From Dugong dugon (taxonomy: Eukaryota > Chordata > Mammalia > Sirenia > Dugongidae), in the NCBI GenBank assembly GCA_030035585.1, contig CM057481.1, positions 6,225,128-6,289,127 on the forward strand: a DNA stretch of 64,000 nucleotides, given 5' to 3'. The translations under genes were made by a program, and so were the position numbers. Below, one piece after another: positions 1 through 11,012 of the stretch (within the stretch, counting starts at the first letter, position 1; each line of letters opens with the position of its first letter). The notes beneath the pieces are model-generated. The model searched no databases, was not told the origin of the DNA, and saw only the letters and a program-made list of their open reading frames with translations.

Positions 1-330
1 AGTTGTTAAGCTAAACTGTTGTTTGCTTTTAAAAAGACTTCAGGGAATGTTTTTGGTTTAAGGTTTAAAGATTATCTCAGGCAATAGTTTCAGGGGTTCA
101 TCCAGCCTTCATAGCTCCAGAAAGTTTGGAGTCTATAAGAATTTTAAATTCTGTTCTATATTTTCCCCCTTTTGATTAGGATTCTTTTATCAAAATACTC
201 AGTAATGGTAGCCTGGCACCATCCAGTTCTTCTGGCCTCATGGCAAAAGAGGCAGTTGTTTACGGAGGCAATTAGCCATACATTCCACATCCTCCTCCTA
301 TTCCTGACTCTCCTTTGGAGGAAGTACTCT
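1..330 (-). mobile_element. L1 3' UTR fragment (antisense)
   Basis: This is non-coding. Positions 1-195 match 22,006-22,195 closely, and both belong to the 3' UTR of the L1 family that also ends at 57,362 and 58,973. The following text about an 'accatccagttcttctgg' block matches the same 3' UTR at 36,380, 57,885 and 59,975. The element is cut by the left window edge. The right limit is uncertain and could extend to about 412. No ORF2 sequence is visible. Confidence 0.6.
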
Positions 331-412
331 CTTAAGCAAAATCTTGAAGGAAGTGATGGGCTTAGATTGATGGGAAGGATGAGTGGTAGGGGCAATAGCG
401 AAACAGACTAAG

Positions 413-2404
413 AACTACTGAATGAGGGATGGCAAAACCTAGAGGTCTCAATCTATCAGCCCACTGGCAAAACAATACAAAGAAAAAAGCAGATGTCTAC
501 TATACTAGAAAATGGAAGTAGAATTTATTGGAAAAACAGATTTCACTAAAAAATTACAAAGTAGTAGAAACTCTAGAGATTTCACATAAAATTCAGATTT
601 TTCTTTTTTTTTTAATTGTTCTATAAAAAACAGGAAGATCTCACAACATTGGGCCTAAATTCCCACTTGGCAAAAAACGGCTGGAGGTGAGTAGCAATTG
701 CCACAGTAAACAGTGATTTTTGTCACATTCTCCACCTGTCCCTGATGTCACACTCTGCACCTCTCCCTGATGTCTCCGTAACCCTGAGGTTAAAGATTAA
801 TTGCCATTTAGCATATGCTTGCATTGTTTAAACTATTTCTTTGTAACTGTGTCTCCAGATAATTTGGAAAGTGAAAAATAAATTCTGAGAATTCTGTTTC
901 ACAATAAAAAATGAGAGGCGGCAGTATGTTTAATATACAACAACGTGTATTGGTGTCTATTTTTTTCTTATAATGGACAGATTTACTAATTTATTTACAT
1001 TGCCTTCTCAGACCAATAGGCATTTGAGTTTGCAGTCCTTTTGGAACTAGCAAAAATACCAGGTAGAAGTTAGTGAGAAGATTCTAGAGAATGGTAAAGA
1101 ATTCCAATCTGGCTGGAATAGAAACTACTGTTGTTGTGATATTTTATCGGTGAAGACTTGAGGGAAAGACTGAAATAGCAAACTGAAAAATTTAGTTTTG
1201 ACCTGTCTGAAAGAGTGGGTATTAAAGGTCAGAGTATTGTTAACAGAAATGTTAATATGCTTTCAAAGAAAAGAACTAATGTAGATTTGCCAAAAATGAA
1301 GTGACCAGACTTATCTCCTTTGACAGGGTTACTGGCATTGAAGATAAAGTCAAGTTTGAGGAGTAGTGTATTTCAGTAATGTATATGTATCTCAAGGTAT
1401 TCTTGTGGTCAAGACTGAGAAATATGACATGGTTGATAGCCCAAAGGTGAATGTAGAGCTGGTTGGAGAATTTTTAAGTTATCTGAAAAATTTTAAAGGC
1501 TTGCCACAAGGTTTAAGCTCTGTTATGGAAAATAAAATTGTAATGTCCCTGTGTATTTTGTTATGGACACACTGTGCTCCTTTTCATGTCTTTAATCACA
1601 CAGTTTGATCCAGGTTTCAATTTATAAGATACATTCAGATAATACTTTAGTAATAGGATAAGTGTTTGTTTGTTTTTTAATTTTCTGGGTGAGCTTTCTA
1701 TTTTGGAGTTACATAATAAGTTACCTTTGCTTTCCTATAATGGGGACCCTGCCTCATTCATATTTTATACTGATATAGTTCTCTGACCATACAAACTATA
1801 CAAATGGCATCACAGTAGTGTTGCTATCTGCCCCAATTGCAATAGCTGGATTAGTCTTATCTTAATTATGTCTTTGCCATAGCTGCTCTGTCTTCTCTAT
1901 CTCTTTGTTGTTTATCTCGGTTAAAATATATAAAAATGTATTAGCAGTTCAATACACTGGATTCTCTAGAGGGCTGAGCCCTATATTAAATTGTGCTTTC
2001 CTAAGTATAGGAGAGAGCAGAGGGACTTGGAACATTTCTGATGCCTAGTTTTTATTATATTGTGAGCTTTCCTTCAGCACTTTATGGATCCATCTTTCTC
2101 AATATGGGTAGAAGTGGGGAAACGGAAAGGGAAATTGTTTTCTGCGTTCCCTGTAATGGTTTTTATTTAAGAATGATAAAGCAATACTCGCTAAATCCAG
2201 ACCAGTTCTCTGAAAATCCCAAGGGAGATGCTGCAATGTTTCTGTGTAAGGAAGAAATAAACTTGAAGATGTTATTTGGTATATAACATTATTCTAAGTG
2301 TATTGAAGGTAGCTTTGCCTTGTGTAAAAAAGACTCAACTTTGGAGTTGGGCTAGCCATGCTTAACACTTTTGTGTCTAGTCACCTCCATTCTGAAACCA
2401 TACA
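413..2404. other. No recognised gene or repeat
   Basis: AT-rich DNA in which I recognise no repeat family and no plausible coding exon. Open frames here are under 85 codons and have no codon-like composition or recognisable motif. One short tandem duplication (722-771) is listed separately. Confidence 0.5.
722..771. repeat. 25-bp tandem duplication
   Basis: Two adjacent 25-bp units, 722-746 and 747-771, each read GTCACA-TCT--ACCT-TCCCTGAT with three differences. A third partial unit (gtctcc) follows. It lies outside any recognised repeat. Confidence 0.6.
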
Positions 2405-2409
2405 GAGGC

Positions 2410-2632
2410 ATGATTAAGAGCACAAAAAGTGACTGCAGAGTTTAAGGCCAGCCTCCACCACTTAGGTTAATTAACCTTCTAGCACCTCGTTTTCTTCTTA
2501 TGTATAATGGACAGAATAATAGCACCTACCTCATGCTCTTTGGATTAAATATATTAGTATCTTTTAGGTGCTTAGATAGGGCCCCATAGATTGGAAGACT
2601 CATATGCATCAGCTATTATTACTATATTTATT
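2410..2632 (+). mobile_element. MIR SINE
   Basis: Degenerate MIR (CORE-SINE). The order of motifs is right: a 'gagttt aaggccagcctccaccactta' tRNA-related and core part, 'ttaaccttctagcacctcg', 'tgtataatgga', 'acctacctcat' and a terminal 'ctattatt' tail. It is an ancient mammalian-wide element with no activity. Confidence 0.7.
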
Positions 2633-3212
2633 ACTAGGGACTCAGCCCTGCTCTTCTGCCATAAAGTCAACTCACTTCTCTACATTTTTTCCAGTGAAAA
2701 CTGACCAGTCTTGCCCTGTCAGACACCCAGAACTGGGAACAAAATGAGATAGTAAAACCAAACATTTCAGACATCCAGGATAATATTCCCACGATTAGGT
2801 TGTTCTACAGTCTTTTCAAAATAACTTTTACTTGCATTTTGCCGTACAGATAAAGGGAGAAGGGCTGTTTAGGAAACTGATACTATCTATTATATTATTG
2901 GCTAATGAGTTCCTAATTCTCAGATTGGAAGTAATTGACTTCATATCTGGATTTCTAATCCAGTTTTAATTGACTCACTTCATCAATCACCCAGTCACTA
3001 ATACAATGTTTGGAGTGTTGACAAAATCTTTTCAGCCATCAGCTCAATCCTGAGTGGTATCTTGAATGATAAGATTTCTAACCCTGCGTTGAGTTAGAAA
3101 GGTAGATCAACCCTTTGTTGCCAGCTTCCTGACCGGAAAATGGGAATGTCATCTACAGGTACTAGAGTTTGGCTTGCACACTATTTCTACATGTGCTTAG
3201 CTATTGTTTGTT

Positions 3213-3396
3213 AGGAGCCCTGGTGGCACAGTGTTTAAGAGCTTGGCTACTAACCAAAAGGTCAGCAGTTTGACTCCACCAGCCTCTCCTTGGAAACCCT
3301 ATGAGGCAATTCTACTCTGTCCTATAGGGTTGCTATGAGTCGGAATCAACTCGCCAACAGTGAGTTTGATGTGTTTTTTTTTTTTTTTTTTTTTGG
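3213..3396 (+). mobile_element. AfroSINE, short type
   Basis: Full-length tRNA-derived SINE. It has a head with A-box (tggtggcacagtgtttaag) and B-box (ggtcagcagtttgactcc), the body 'ggaaaccctatgaggcaattctactctgtcc', the tail 'ttgctatgagtcggaatcaac', and then a 20-base T run. Possible imperfect target duplication: 'ctattgtttgttag' at the left and 'ctatttgttag' at the right. The tail matches the 3' end of the RTE LINEs in this window, which known biology makes the mobilising partner. Confidence 0.93.
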
Positions 3397-3439
3397 TTCA
3401 CTATTTGTTAGAAATTGCTACCAAATATTACTTGGTTCC

Positions 3440-3850
3440 CACTTTCTGGTGTTGTGCCTTCCTTCAATTTGTTATCCCTTCTCTGGCTAGCTTTGTGACC
3501 AAAGGAAAATTATTTTATATCACTGAGCCTCAGTATTATCACCTGCAAACTGGAGATAATGATTCTGCCTATCTCATGGTGTTGGTGGAAGATCACGTAA
3601 GTTGAAGCGTGTGAAGTGCTTTTAAGCTAATGCATGCAAAATGCAGTGCCTGAAATAAATACTATAGGACAGAATAGAGCTGCTTCTTAGGGTCTCCAAG
3701 GCTGTTCTGGAAGCAGACTGCCTCATCTTTCTTCCACAAAGAGGCTGGTGGGTTTCAACCACCGAACTTTTTGGTTGGCAGCTGAGTGCTTTAACCACTG
3801 TTCCACCAGCGCTCCTTTTAAATAAATAGTGGTTACTATTGTTATTATTA
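3440..3850 (+). mobile_element. MIR SINE, split by an AfroSINE
   Basis: MIR core and 3' part run 3,440-3,661: 'tttgtgaccaaaggaaaatta', 'cactgagcctcagtattatcacctgcaaactggagataatgat' and 'gaaataaat'. The tail resumes at 3,820 after the SINE at 3,662-3,819, with 'aaataaatagtggttactattgttattatta'. Confidence 0.75.
3662..3819 (-). mobile_element. AfroSINE inserted in MIR
   Basis: Antisense AfroSINE carrying the longer body ('ctgttctggaagcagactgcctcatctttc') and a complete head ending 'caccagcgctcc'. It is flanked by a 9-bp target-site duplication AAATAAATA at 3,653-3,661 and 3,820-3,828. The 3' tail is truncated. Confidence 0.9.
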
Positions 3851-4044
3851 GTGGTAAGAGCAGTACTAATACTAGTAATACTGCTTCCTGATACGGCAAA
3901 ATATTACGCATGTTTCTACAGTAAGAAAAAAATGCAAAAGCTCTCAGGCTGTTCATCATATACCTAGATTCTATGTATTGGTGTCTGTTAAATAACTTGT
4001 GTAGTAAAAAATTATAGGAGACTATTTCTGGAGGTTGTTCAAGA

Positions 4045-5275
4045 GATGCCACAGGATAACTAGATATTCACATGCAAAAGAATGAAGTTGGAACTCTATG
4101 TCACACCATATGCAAAAACTTAACTCAAAATTCATCAAGTACTAAATGGAAGACCTAAAACTATAAAACTCTTTGAGGAATACGTGGGAGTAAAAATCTT
4201 CGTGACCTTGGATTATGCAGTGGTTTCTTAGATATGACACCAAAAGCATAAGCAACAAAAGGAAAAAAAAAGATAAATTGGACATCATGAAAATTAAAAA
4301 CTTTGTGCTTCAGCAGATACCATAAAATGGGTGAAAAGACAACCCACAGAATGGTGGAATATTTTTGTAATCATACACCTGATAAAGGACTTGTATCTAA
4401 AATATATAAAGAACACTTACAACTTAATAATAACAATAGAAATAACCCAGTAACAAAGTGGGCAAAAGATCTGAGTAGACATTTATACTCCTGGCCAATA
4501 AGCACAAGAAAAAAATGCTTGATACCATTAGCCATTACTAAAATGCAATTCAAAACCACAATGAGATATGACTTTAATTCAGTAGGATGGCTGTATTACA
4601 AAAAAAGATAGTAACCAGTGATATCAAGGATGTGGAGGAATTGGAATCCTCATACACTGCTGGTGGGAATGTAAAATGGAGCAACCACTTTGGAAAACAG
4701 TTTGACAGTTTCTTGAAATATGACCAACCAATTCCACTCTCAGGTATCTACCCAAGGGAAATGAAAGCATACATGCACACAAAAATTTGTACCTGAATGT
4801 TCATAGTGGTATTATTTATTATAGCCATAAGGTGGAAACAACCCTGATGTCCATCTACTGGTGAATCCATAAACAAAATGTGATATATACATAAACATAC
4901 AATGGAATATTATTTGGTAATAAAAAGAAAGAAAGTACTGATCATGCTTCAACACAGACAGATCTTAAGAACATTATGCTAAAGAAGTCAAACACAGAAA
5001 AGGCCAAGTATTGTATGATCCATTTATATGAAATTCCTAGAATAGTCAAATCCACTGAGACACAAGGTAGATTAGTGATTGCCTAGGGCTTGAGGGAGGT
5101 ATTAGAAAGAATAGGATTGACTGTTAATGGCTACAGAGTTTCTTTTGGGGGTGATGAAAGTGTTCTAAAATTGATTTTGGTGATGGTAGCACAACTCTGT
5201 GTATACACTAAAAGCACTGACTTGTGGGTTAATTGTATAGTATGTGATTAATATCTGAAAAACTGTAATAAAACA
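4045..5275 (+). mobile_element. Old L1, ORF2 3' end
   Basis: Degenerate mammalian L1 fragment. Recognisable ORF2 C-terminal text is spread over different frames: 'GEKTTHRM', 'DKGLVSKIYKEHLQ', 'WAKDLSRHLY', 'LAITKMQFKTTMRYD', then the cysteine region (tgctggtgggaatgtaaaatg, 4,659-4,680) and 'LSGIYPREMKAYMHTK'. It ends with 'ctgtaataaaacagag'. Stops and frameshifts make it inert. It keeps the TGT cysteine codon that the younger L1 at 60,848 has lost. Confidence 0.85.
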
Positions 5276-5439
5276 GAGATGCCACGGGGTCTGTTTTCTG
5301 TGGAAGAAACTTTAAATATGCTGGAATCAATGCTTCCCTGGCCTCTACCACATAAGTTGTATGAGGGATGAGACTTTCTTTCATTCCCTGATGTCTAGAA
5401 CAGGGGGACACAGTAAAATATTTATGGAATGAATGACTG

Positions 5440-5955
5440 CTCTTGAGGTTCTATAAACTACCCCCAGCTTCCATAATTTGCTAGAAGGACTCACAAGACT
5501 TAGAAGTCATTATACTCACAGTTATGGTTTCCTACAGTGAAAGGAAGCAAAGCAAAATCAGCCAAGGGAGAGGGCACATGATGTGCAGTGTAGAGGAAAT
5601 CAGGGACAAGCTTCCAAGAGTCCTCCCCCAGTGGAGCAGCACATAGTGCACTTAATTCCTCCAGCAGTGAGCTCTGACGTGAGCGAGGTGTTATCTACCA
5701 GGAAGCTCATTAGAGACTCAGTGCCCAAGGTTTTTATCAGAATTGGTCATGTAGGCACCCTCTGCCTAGCACATACCAAAATTCCAGACCTCCAGAAGGA
5801 AAGCAGGTGTTCAGCATAAGCCAAGTGTTTGTACAAGCACTTTAGGCACTGTGAGCCACTGATACCATTTTGGGAATGCTTTATATCACTGTAGGGAATT
5901 ACTTACCAGCCAACGTTCCCAGATGCTAGCCAAAGTCCAACTTTGCAAGCAGGCA
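5440..5955 (-). mobile_element. ERV LTR (ERVL-like), antisense
   Basis: On the minus strand the sequence reads like the end of an ERVL-type LTR: a lysine-rich promoter and poly(A) area followed by 'gtgagtataatgac', 'ttgtgagtccttctagcaaatta' and 'ggaagctgggggtag'. The 5' end probably begins TGCCTGCTTG near 5,955. No internal viral genes are present, so it is a solo LTR or fragment. Boundaries are approximate. Confidence 0.55.
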
Positions 5956-6245
5956 TTTTATTTCTAAGGATAGGCAGTCTTAGGTCTGCTATGCTAATGC
6001 TTTCTTACGCAATGATCAAGAAAGATGTCAGGTTCCAAATTTTTATATTATCTATAACAAGTCTATGTGTTCAAAAGGTGTTGAAAAGAGAAATCCACGT
6101 GCCCTGGAAAGAGTGCTCCTTGCACGCAGGTGGCCATCAGTACATGCCTATTTCTAATGAAGAGGAAGAGTCTAGAGGTTGCTCTGCCCTCTCAACTCGT
6201 TTTTCTTTCTGGCTGCTGAGAAGCAGGTGAATTAAAGCCTTAGAA

Positions 6246-6450
6246 CCGTGATTCTCAACGAGGGCGATTTTGCCAGCAGGGGACATTTGGCAATATCTGG
6301 AGACATTTTTAGTTGTCATAACTGGAGGGGTGGTGCTACTAGCCTCTAATGGGTAGAGGCCAGGAGTACTGCTAAATATCCTACAGGGAATAGGGCAGCA
6401 AAGAATTACCTAGTCTAAAATGTCAACAGTGCCGAGGTTGACAAACACTG
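6246..6450 (-). mobile_element. Non-autonomous hAT (Charlie-like) element
   Basis: Both ends resemble the hAT-type terminal repeat: 'gtgattctcaac' on the left and 'gttgacaaacactg' on the right. The interior reads 'gccagcaggggacatttggcaatatctggagac', typical of a eutherian-wide hAT MITE. A more decayed copy of the same family lies at 47,598-47,793 in the opposite orientation. Confidence 0.7.
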
Positions 6451-6616
6451 CCTTACAGAACATTTATACAGGAAAATTAGAGCATAAAGCAGTTATCTAG
6501 TAAATATCTAGGGTGGAGTGAGACAAATATATTATCAGGCAATAACTGCCCCGATTTTTTATGACCTCCCCAACACACAGTCTCCTTCCTAGTTTCTTGG
6601 GAGTCTATGACTGAAA

Positions 6617-6942
6617 GGGGACATCAGTGGTTCAATGGTAGAATTCTCGCCTTCCATGCGGGAGGCCTAGTTTTGATTCTTGGCCAGTGTACCTCCTACG
6701 TAGCCACCACCTATCTGTCAATGGAGGCTTGCATATTGCTATGATGCTGAACAGGTCAGAGCTTCCAGACTAAGGCCTGGAAATCTACTTCCAAAGTCAG
6801 CCAATGAAAACCCTATGGATCACAACAGTCTGAGCTGCAAATGACCCCTGGGGACGGTGCAGGACCAGGCAGCATTTTGTTACATTGTGCTTGGGGTTGC
6901 CATGAGTCATGGGTGGACTCCGCAGATAACCATAGCAACAAT
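6617..6942 (+). mobile_element. tRNA-Gly-headed SINE with RTE 5' and 3' parts
   Basis: The first ~72 bases resemble a tRNA-Gly gene (A-box 'tggttcaatggtagaattc', B-box region 'ttttgattcttgg'), with TCC in the anticodon position. The next part matches the RTE 5' UTR ('ccaccacctatctgtcaatgg', 'gcttgcatattgctatgatgct', 'gagcttccagactaag', 'gaaaaccctatggatcaca'). The end matches the RTE 3' tail ('ggtgcaggaccaggcagc', 'ggggttgccatgagtc'). It is a composite SINE, not a tRNA gene. A second copy is at 31,316. Confidence 0.85.
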
Positions 6943-8546
6943 GACCTGAGAAATATACATTCTCCCCAGAGTCTGTTTCTGTGGGGAACTGGTAAAGGAT
7001 GCTGTGGGCCAGGCACCCCCTTCTTTGAGCATAATGGCCTTGGTTGCAAGGCTTCATATCTGTTGCCTGAGGCAACTTGCCTCAGATGGGTTGCTCAATC
7101 ACAGACTCTGAAGGAAAGTGTGAGAACAGACATGTCAGCCTTCATATTTTTATTGTTGAATTCCTAATAGCTGAGAGCTATTCCTGACTGTTTCATCTAT
7201 GAGCCTTCCTATTTACCATTGATGTTTATGGACTCATTTCCTTCTTTCTCTTATCATAATATCTTTTGAAGTGGAAGCTAATGTGAATTTTGGTGCTCTC
7301 CAGCTCCTAACTGGTATGTCTAATGCCGTCAGATTGAATTCATTTGAACTATTGAGCATGAAGTACATATCACCATGGAGCTTATTCCAGATGTATTATT
7401 GTTAGTTTAATTGTTATGGCTAATCATTGATTGTGGTTCTTCTGGGTGCTTGAAATAATAATAATAATAATACTCCTTTTTTATTGTGCCTTTCATTTGA
7501 GGATCTTGGAAAGCCTGCGTCCTGGAACCACTTATTGTAAAATTGTCATTATCTCTGTATTCTCATTTGGCTGAAGTTCAGGGAGGAATATGCCAGTGTA
7601 TGATTTAAAAAGCCAAGAAAAATTTATATTCATGAATCACGCTCCCTCCACCCCCCGCAGTTTACCAGCGTGGAGAAACAGGGGGAGGGAAATTTGCTCA
7701 CTGGGATATTACTTCCAGACAGCAATCCTGTGCCTTTTATAACAATCCTGAGGCCTTTATGCTGGCTTGGTACAAGCTCTGATGTGGTAGGTTTTCATTT
7801 TAAATGGTACTCTATTTTGTCTTGCAAACTGAGGCATTTTGGTTCAGTGTTTTTATTAAACTTAAGTTCTTTGGATACTTCTCATCACATCACAGTTTGA
7901 AAAGTTCAAAATGAGTGCGAAACATAGAAAACTATGTCTGTACTTAAATGTATGTTTATATACATAGAAAGTTGGCTACCAAGGGAAAGAGCCCTGTTAG
8001 AGTGCAGTCTGGGCCTTTTGATGCTCCAAATACTTGAGTAGTGAAGGGCACAGGAGGTAAGTTCACATGGTTCCCAGCCCACCTATTTCTTGTTGCCTGG
8101 CTGAACGCTCAGGAGGGCTAACCATTTTTTAGCAGTTGAAATTAATTGCTCCCGTAAAGCAATTGCTCCAACAAAACACTCATGATAGGTTCATAATGGA
8201 ATCCTGATGAGTTTTGTTAAATCAACACTTAACCCTAAGGACCGGAGTTATCTTCATGTGTTCCTGTACCTCCTCCCACCTGTAGTTCAGACAACTGTGA
8301 TTTCCCCAGAAAGGTCTCGGTCTGGCTTGGGTAATTACACATGGAGAGTTTCCACCATCTGGCTGCTGTCAAGGGACCGGGGTGAAATGAATTGCTGGAC
8401 TTTTGCTACGTGGATTCTTGTTGTGGTCTCTTTCCCTGGGAGGAGTGAGGCCATGAACTTATGCCATGAGTAATGAGGACTCTTCTTGTCACTCAGCATG
8501 CTTTCCTCCGGAAAACTGGAAGGCCGCAGTGAGAAAAAGGGTATGA
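6943..8546. other. No recognised gene or repeat
   Basis: Mostly unique-looking sequence. The only simple repeat is (AAT)n at 7,451-7,471. Open frames here (for example 8,207-8,473) show no protein motif and no coding bias, and I cannot assign them. Confidence 0.5.
7451..7471. repeat. (AAT)n microsatellite
   Basis: Seven uninterrupted AAT/ATA triplets, followed by a T-rich stretch. Confidence 0.9.
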
Positions 8547-8720
8547 CAGTGGTCTCCAACCTTGGCTGCACACTGGAATCCCCTGTGGAGCTTTAAGACA
8601 CTCAGGTGGCTGCGTTCCATCCCCAGAGATTTTGGTTTAATTGGTCTGGGCACAGCGTGGCCACTGGGAGTTTTAAAAGTTTTCCAGGTGAATCTAATTG
8701 TTAGACCACGTTAAGCACTG
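8547..8720 (+). mobile_element. MER20-like hAT element
   Basis: It begins 'cagtggtctccaaccttggctg' and 'cactggaatc', and ends '...ttaagcactg', matching the MER20 group of non-autonomous hAT-Charlie elements. The centre shows the expected partial palindrome ('gagctttaaga' / 'gagttttaaaag'). Confidence 0.8.
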
Positions 8721-8724
8721 CTTC

Positions 8725-9166
8725 TTGTTGTGTGCTCTCAAGTCGATTCCATTCATAGTGACCCTATAGTATAGACTAGAACTGTTTGATAGGGTTTCCT
8801 ACAAGGCTTCGAACCCATGTGTTCTGGTTCAAACCCCTGCTGAGAATTTGTATTTCCACCCCCAGATATACTGAATCAGAATCTACGTTTTAACAAGATC
8901 CCCAGGTGATTCTTACGTATAATATATTCTGAGACCCACAACTCTACTAGTGCATTACTGGCAGTATTAGTATCACCTGGGAACTTGTTAGACCTGCAGG
9001 TTGTCAGCAATGGTTCAAATCAGAATGAACCGTTGAAACGCTGGTTTCCTAGGCTGTAATCTTTAGATTGCAGGTTTTTTCTTCCATGGAGCCGCTGGTG
9101 GGTTCAAGCCACTGACCTTTTGGTTAGCAGCGGAGTACTTAACCATTGTCCCACAAGAGCTCTGTG
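8725..9166 (-). mobile_element. AfroSINE, long type, split by a hAT element
   Basis: Antisense SINE in two pieces. The tail and body are at 8,725-8,801 ('caagtcgattcc', 'gaccctatag', 'agggtttccta'). The rest of the body and the tRNA head are at 9,044-9,166 ('gtttcctaggctgtaatc', 'ccatggagccgctggtgggttc', 'ttggttagcag', 'cacaagagctc'). The pieces rejoin cleanly when the 242-bp element at 8,802-9,043 and one copy of GTTTCCTA are removed. Confidence 0.9.
8802..9043. mobile_element. Small hAT element with TIRs and 8-bp TSD, inside an AfroSINE
   Basis: A 242-bp element flanked by exact 8-bp direct repeats GTTTCCTA (8,794-8,801 and 9,044-9,051), the length made by hAT transposases. Its ends are inverted repeats of about 47 bp: the left starts CAAGGCTTCGAAC and contains TTCTGGTTCAAACCCCTGCT; the right, read inverted, starts CAGCGTTTCAAC and contains TTCTGATTTGAACCATTGCT. 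The interior resembles MER5-type sequence ('actgaatcagaatct', 'gatccccaggtgattc', 'atcacctgggaacttgttag'). It has no coding capacity, so it would have been moved in trans. A related copy is at 56,572-56,771. Confidence 0.88.
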
Positions 9167-9214
9167 TGGGATCTAGTTTTTAGCAAAGGTGATATTCAAA
9201 CTACGTAACAACTG

Positions 9215-9429
9215 CGAGGAGCCATGGTGGCACAGTGGTTAAGCTCTTGGCTGCTAACTGAAAGGTCAGCGGTTTGAACCCATCAGATGCTCCATGGGAG
9301 AAAGATGTGGCAGTCTGCTTCTGTAAAGATTACAGCCTTAGAAACCCTATGGGGTGGTTCTACTCTGTCCTATAGGACTGCTGTGAGTTGGAATCAACAC
9401 AGTGGCTGTGGGTTTAATTTTTTTTTTTT
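9215..9429 (+). mobile_element. AfroSINE, long type, with target duplication
   Basis: Complete SINE from 'gaggagccatggtggcacagtgg' to a T-rich tail. It includes the longer body ('ggcagtctgcttctgtaaag') and the RTE-like tail. It is flanked by an exact 10-bp duplication GTAACAACTG at 9,205-9,214 and 9,430-9,439. Confidence 0.95.
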
Positions 9430-9439
9430 GTAACAACTG

Positions 9440-10935
9440 GTACAGCACTGAGCTCTTGCTCTTTATCAGGCACTGTGCTAGCACTCTACAGGTATCACTT
9501 CATTTGACTGTCACAATAATCATATGAATGAACATTCATCAATGCACACATTCATTTGTTCAACGAATATTGATTGACGAGGTGCGGACAGTGGCCCATG
9601 CAGTATGTTGATTGGTGATGATGGTGGGAGAGGTCAGGGAATATTTCAGGGTTAATGACATTTGAGCTGAAAACTAAGTAGGCAAAGAGGAGAAAGAAGG
9701 CACTGCAAGCAGGGAGGATGGCTTCTGGAAATATCTGGATTGGAAGAGAAGATGGTTAGTTCAAGGAACTGAAAGAAAACCAGTGCTCCGGGAGCATAGG
9801 GAGCCAGAGGGAACATGCTGGCAGATAAGCTATAGAGGGAGGCAGGGGCCATATGCGGCAGTGACTGTAGGTCCAGTAAAGACTTTCGACCTTCATTTTG
9901 AGAGCAGATGGAGGCTCTGGTCACATTTGTGTTTCCTAAAACATCTTGCTGGTTGCAGTAGGGAGAACAGTTAAGAGGGAATCAAGAATGGATACATCGT
10001 AAGATACTACTATCGGTCTCCTCTAATCTGGAGCAAAGGAGAAAGAAGGAAAGCAAAGATTCAGAGAAGAAACTAGTCTACAGAACTAGCAGTCTACATG
10101 AGCCATGGCCTCATCTACCCAGAGACCAGAAGAACTAGATGGTGCCCGGATACCTAACAACCATTCTGAGTAGGACCACAATAGATGGATCCTGATAGAA
10201 TGAGAGAAAAATGTGAAACAGAACTCAACTTCTTAAACAGTCCAGACTTACTGGACCAGTAGAAACTAAAGAACTTCCCGAGACTATCGCCCTGAGATAC
10301 TACTTAAACTTTGAACCAAAACTACTCCCTGAGGTCACCTTTTAGCTAAATAACAGACTGTCTCATAAAATAAAGAGTATTACCTGTAATTATTTTGCAC
10401 TTCTAAAAAGTCATCTGTATGAGATCAAAGGTCAACAATTACTCTAAAACAAAAATGAAAGGGTAAAGGGTCAGGGAAATCAGATTACTAGAAATGAAAC
10501 ATCCAGAACAGAATAGAAGAAAATATAACACATTGTGGAACATGTAACCAAGGTCACTGAATAATTTGTGTAGTCATTGTTAAATGGGAACCTCACTGGC
10601 TGTGTAAACTTTCGCCAAAAACACAATAAAATATTATTTTAAAAAAGCAATATTTGGGCATGGACACATAATAAATGTATTATTATTTATAATTATTAAA
10701 AAAAAAGTGGATGCATTGTGATCAGTTCGGTGGCCTTTCTAGTAGATCTGGAGAGAAATGAAGATGGCTTGGCTTGAACTAAAGTAATGAAGGGAAAGAT
10801 AGAGAGCAAGGGACATACTTGAGTGATACTTAAATGGCAAAATCTTTAGGACTTAGAGATGGATTCGAAGGAACAGGAGAGGTAAATGACTGTCATCTCC
10901 AATTTTACTGTTATTTACTGCTATTATCCCCAATT
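9440..10935 (+). mobile_element. L2 LINE, split by an L1 3' UTR
   Basis: Ancient L2 text in the expected order: 'atcaggcactgtgctagcactct', 'ttcaacgaatattgattg', 'gagaggtcagggaa', 'gacatttgagctgaaa', 'tcaaggaactgaaagaaaaccagtg', 'aagactttcgaccttcattttgagagcagatgg'. The later part resumes about 10,700-10,905 with 'gaagatggcttggcttgaac' and 'acttagagatgg'. It is not coding. Confidence 0.7.
9995..10645 (+). mobile_element. L1 3' UTR inserted in L2
   Basis: Sense-strand copy of the L1 3' UTR that ends at 57,362. It shares 'agaagaactagatggtgcccgg', 'ccacaatag', 'cagacttactgg', 'gtaaccaaggtcac' and the end 'gtgtaaactttcgcc...acacaataaaatatt' with an AATAAA signal at about 10,625. It is severely 5'-truncated and contains no ORF2. 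Confidence 0.8.
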
Positions 10936-10939
10936 TCAC

Positions 10940-11003
10940 GGTCGCTATGAGTCAGAATCGACTTGCCTGCAGTGGGTTTGTGGGTTTGGTTTTGGTTGAG
11001 TGA
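10940..11003 (+). mobile_element. AfroSINE tail fragment
   Basis: Only the last ~60 bases remain: 'ggtcgctatgagtcagaatcgac' and then 'gtgggtttgtgggtttgg'. The head and body are missing, so it is 5'-truncated or deleted. Confidence 0.8.
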
Positions 11004-11012
11004 TAATTAGAG

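Noticed and set aside
6617..6690. Apparent tRNA-Gly gene
   Set aside because: The A- and B-box-like text is followed directly by RTE-derived sequence and a second copy exists at 31,316 with the same anticodon change. The stem bases are mutated. It is a SINE head.
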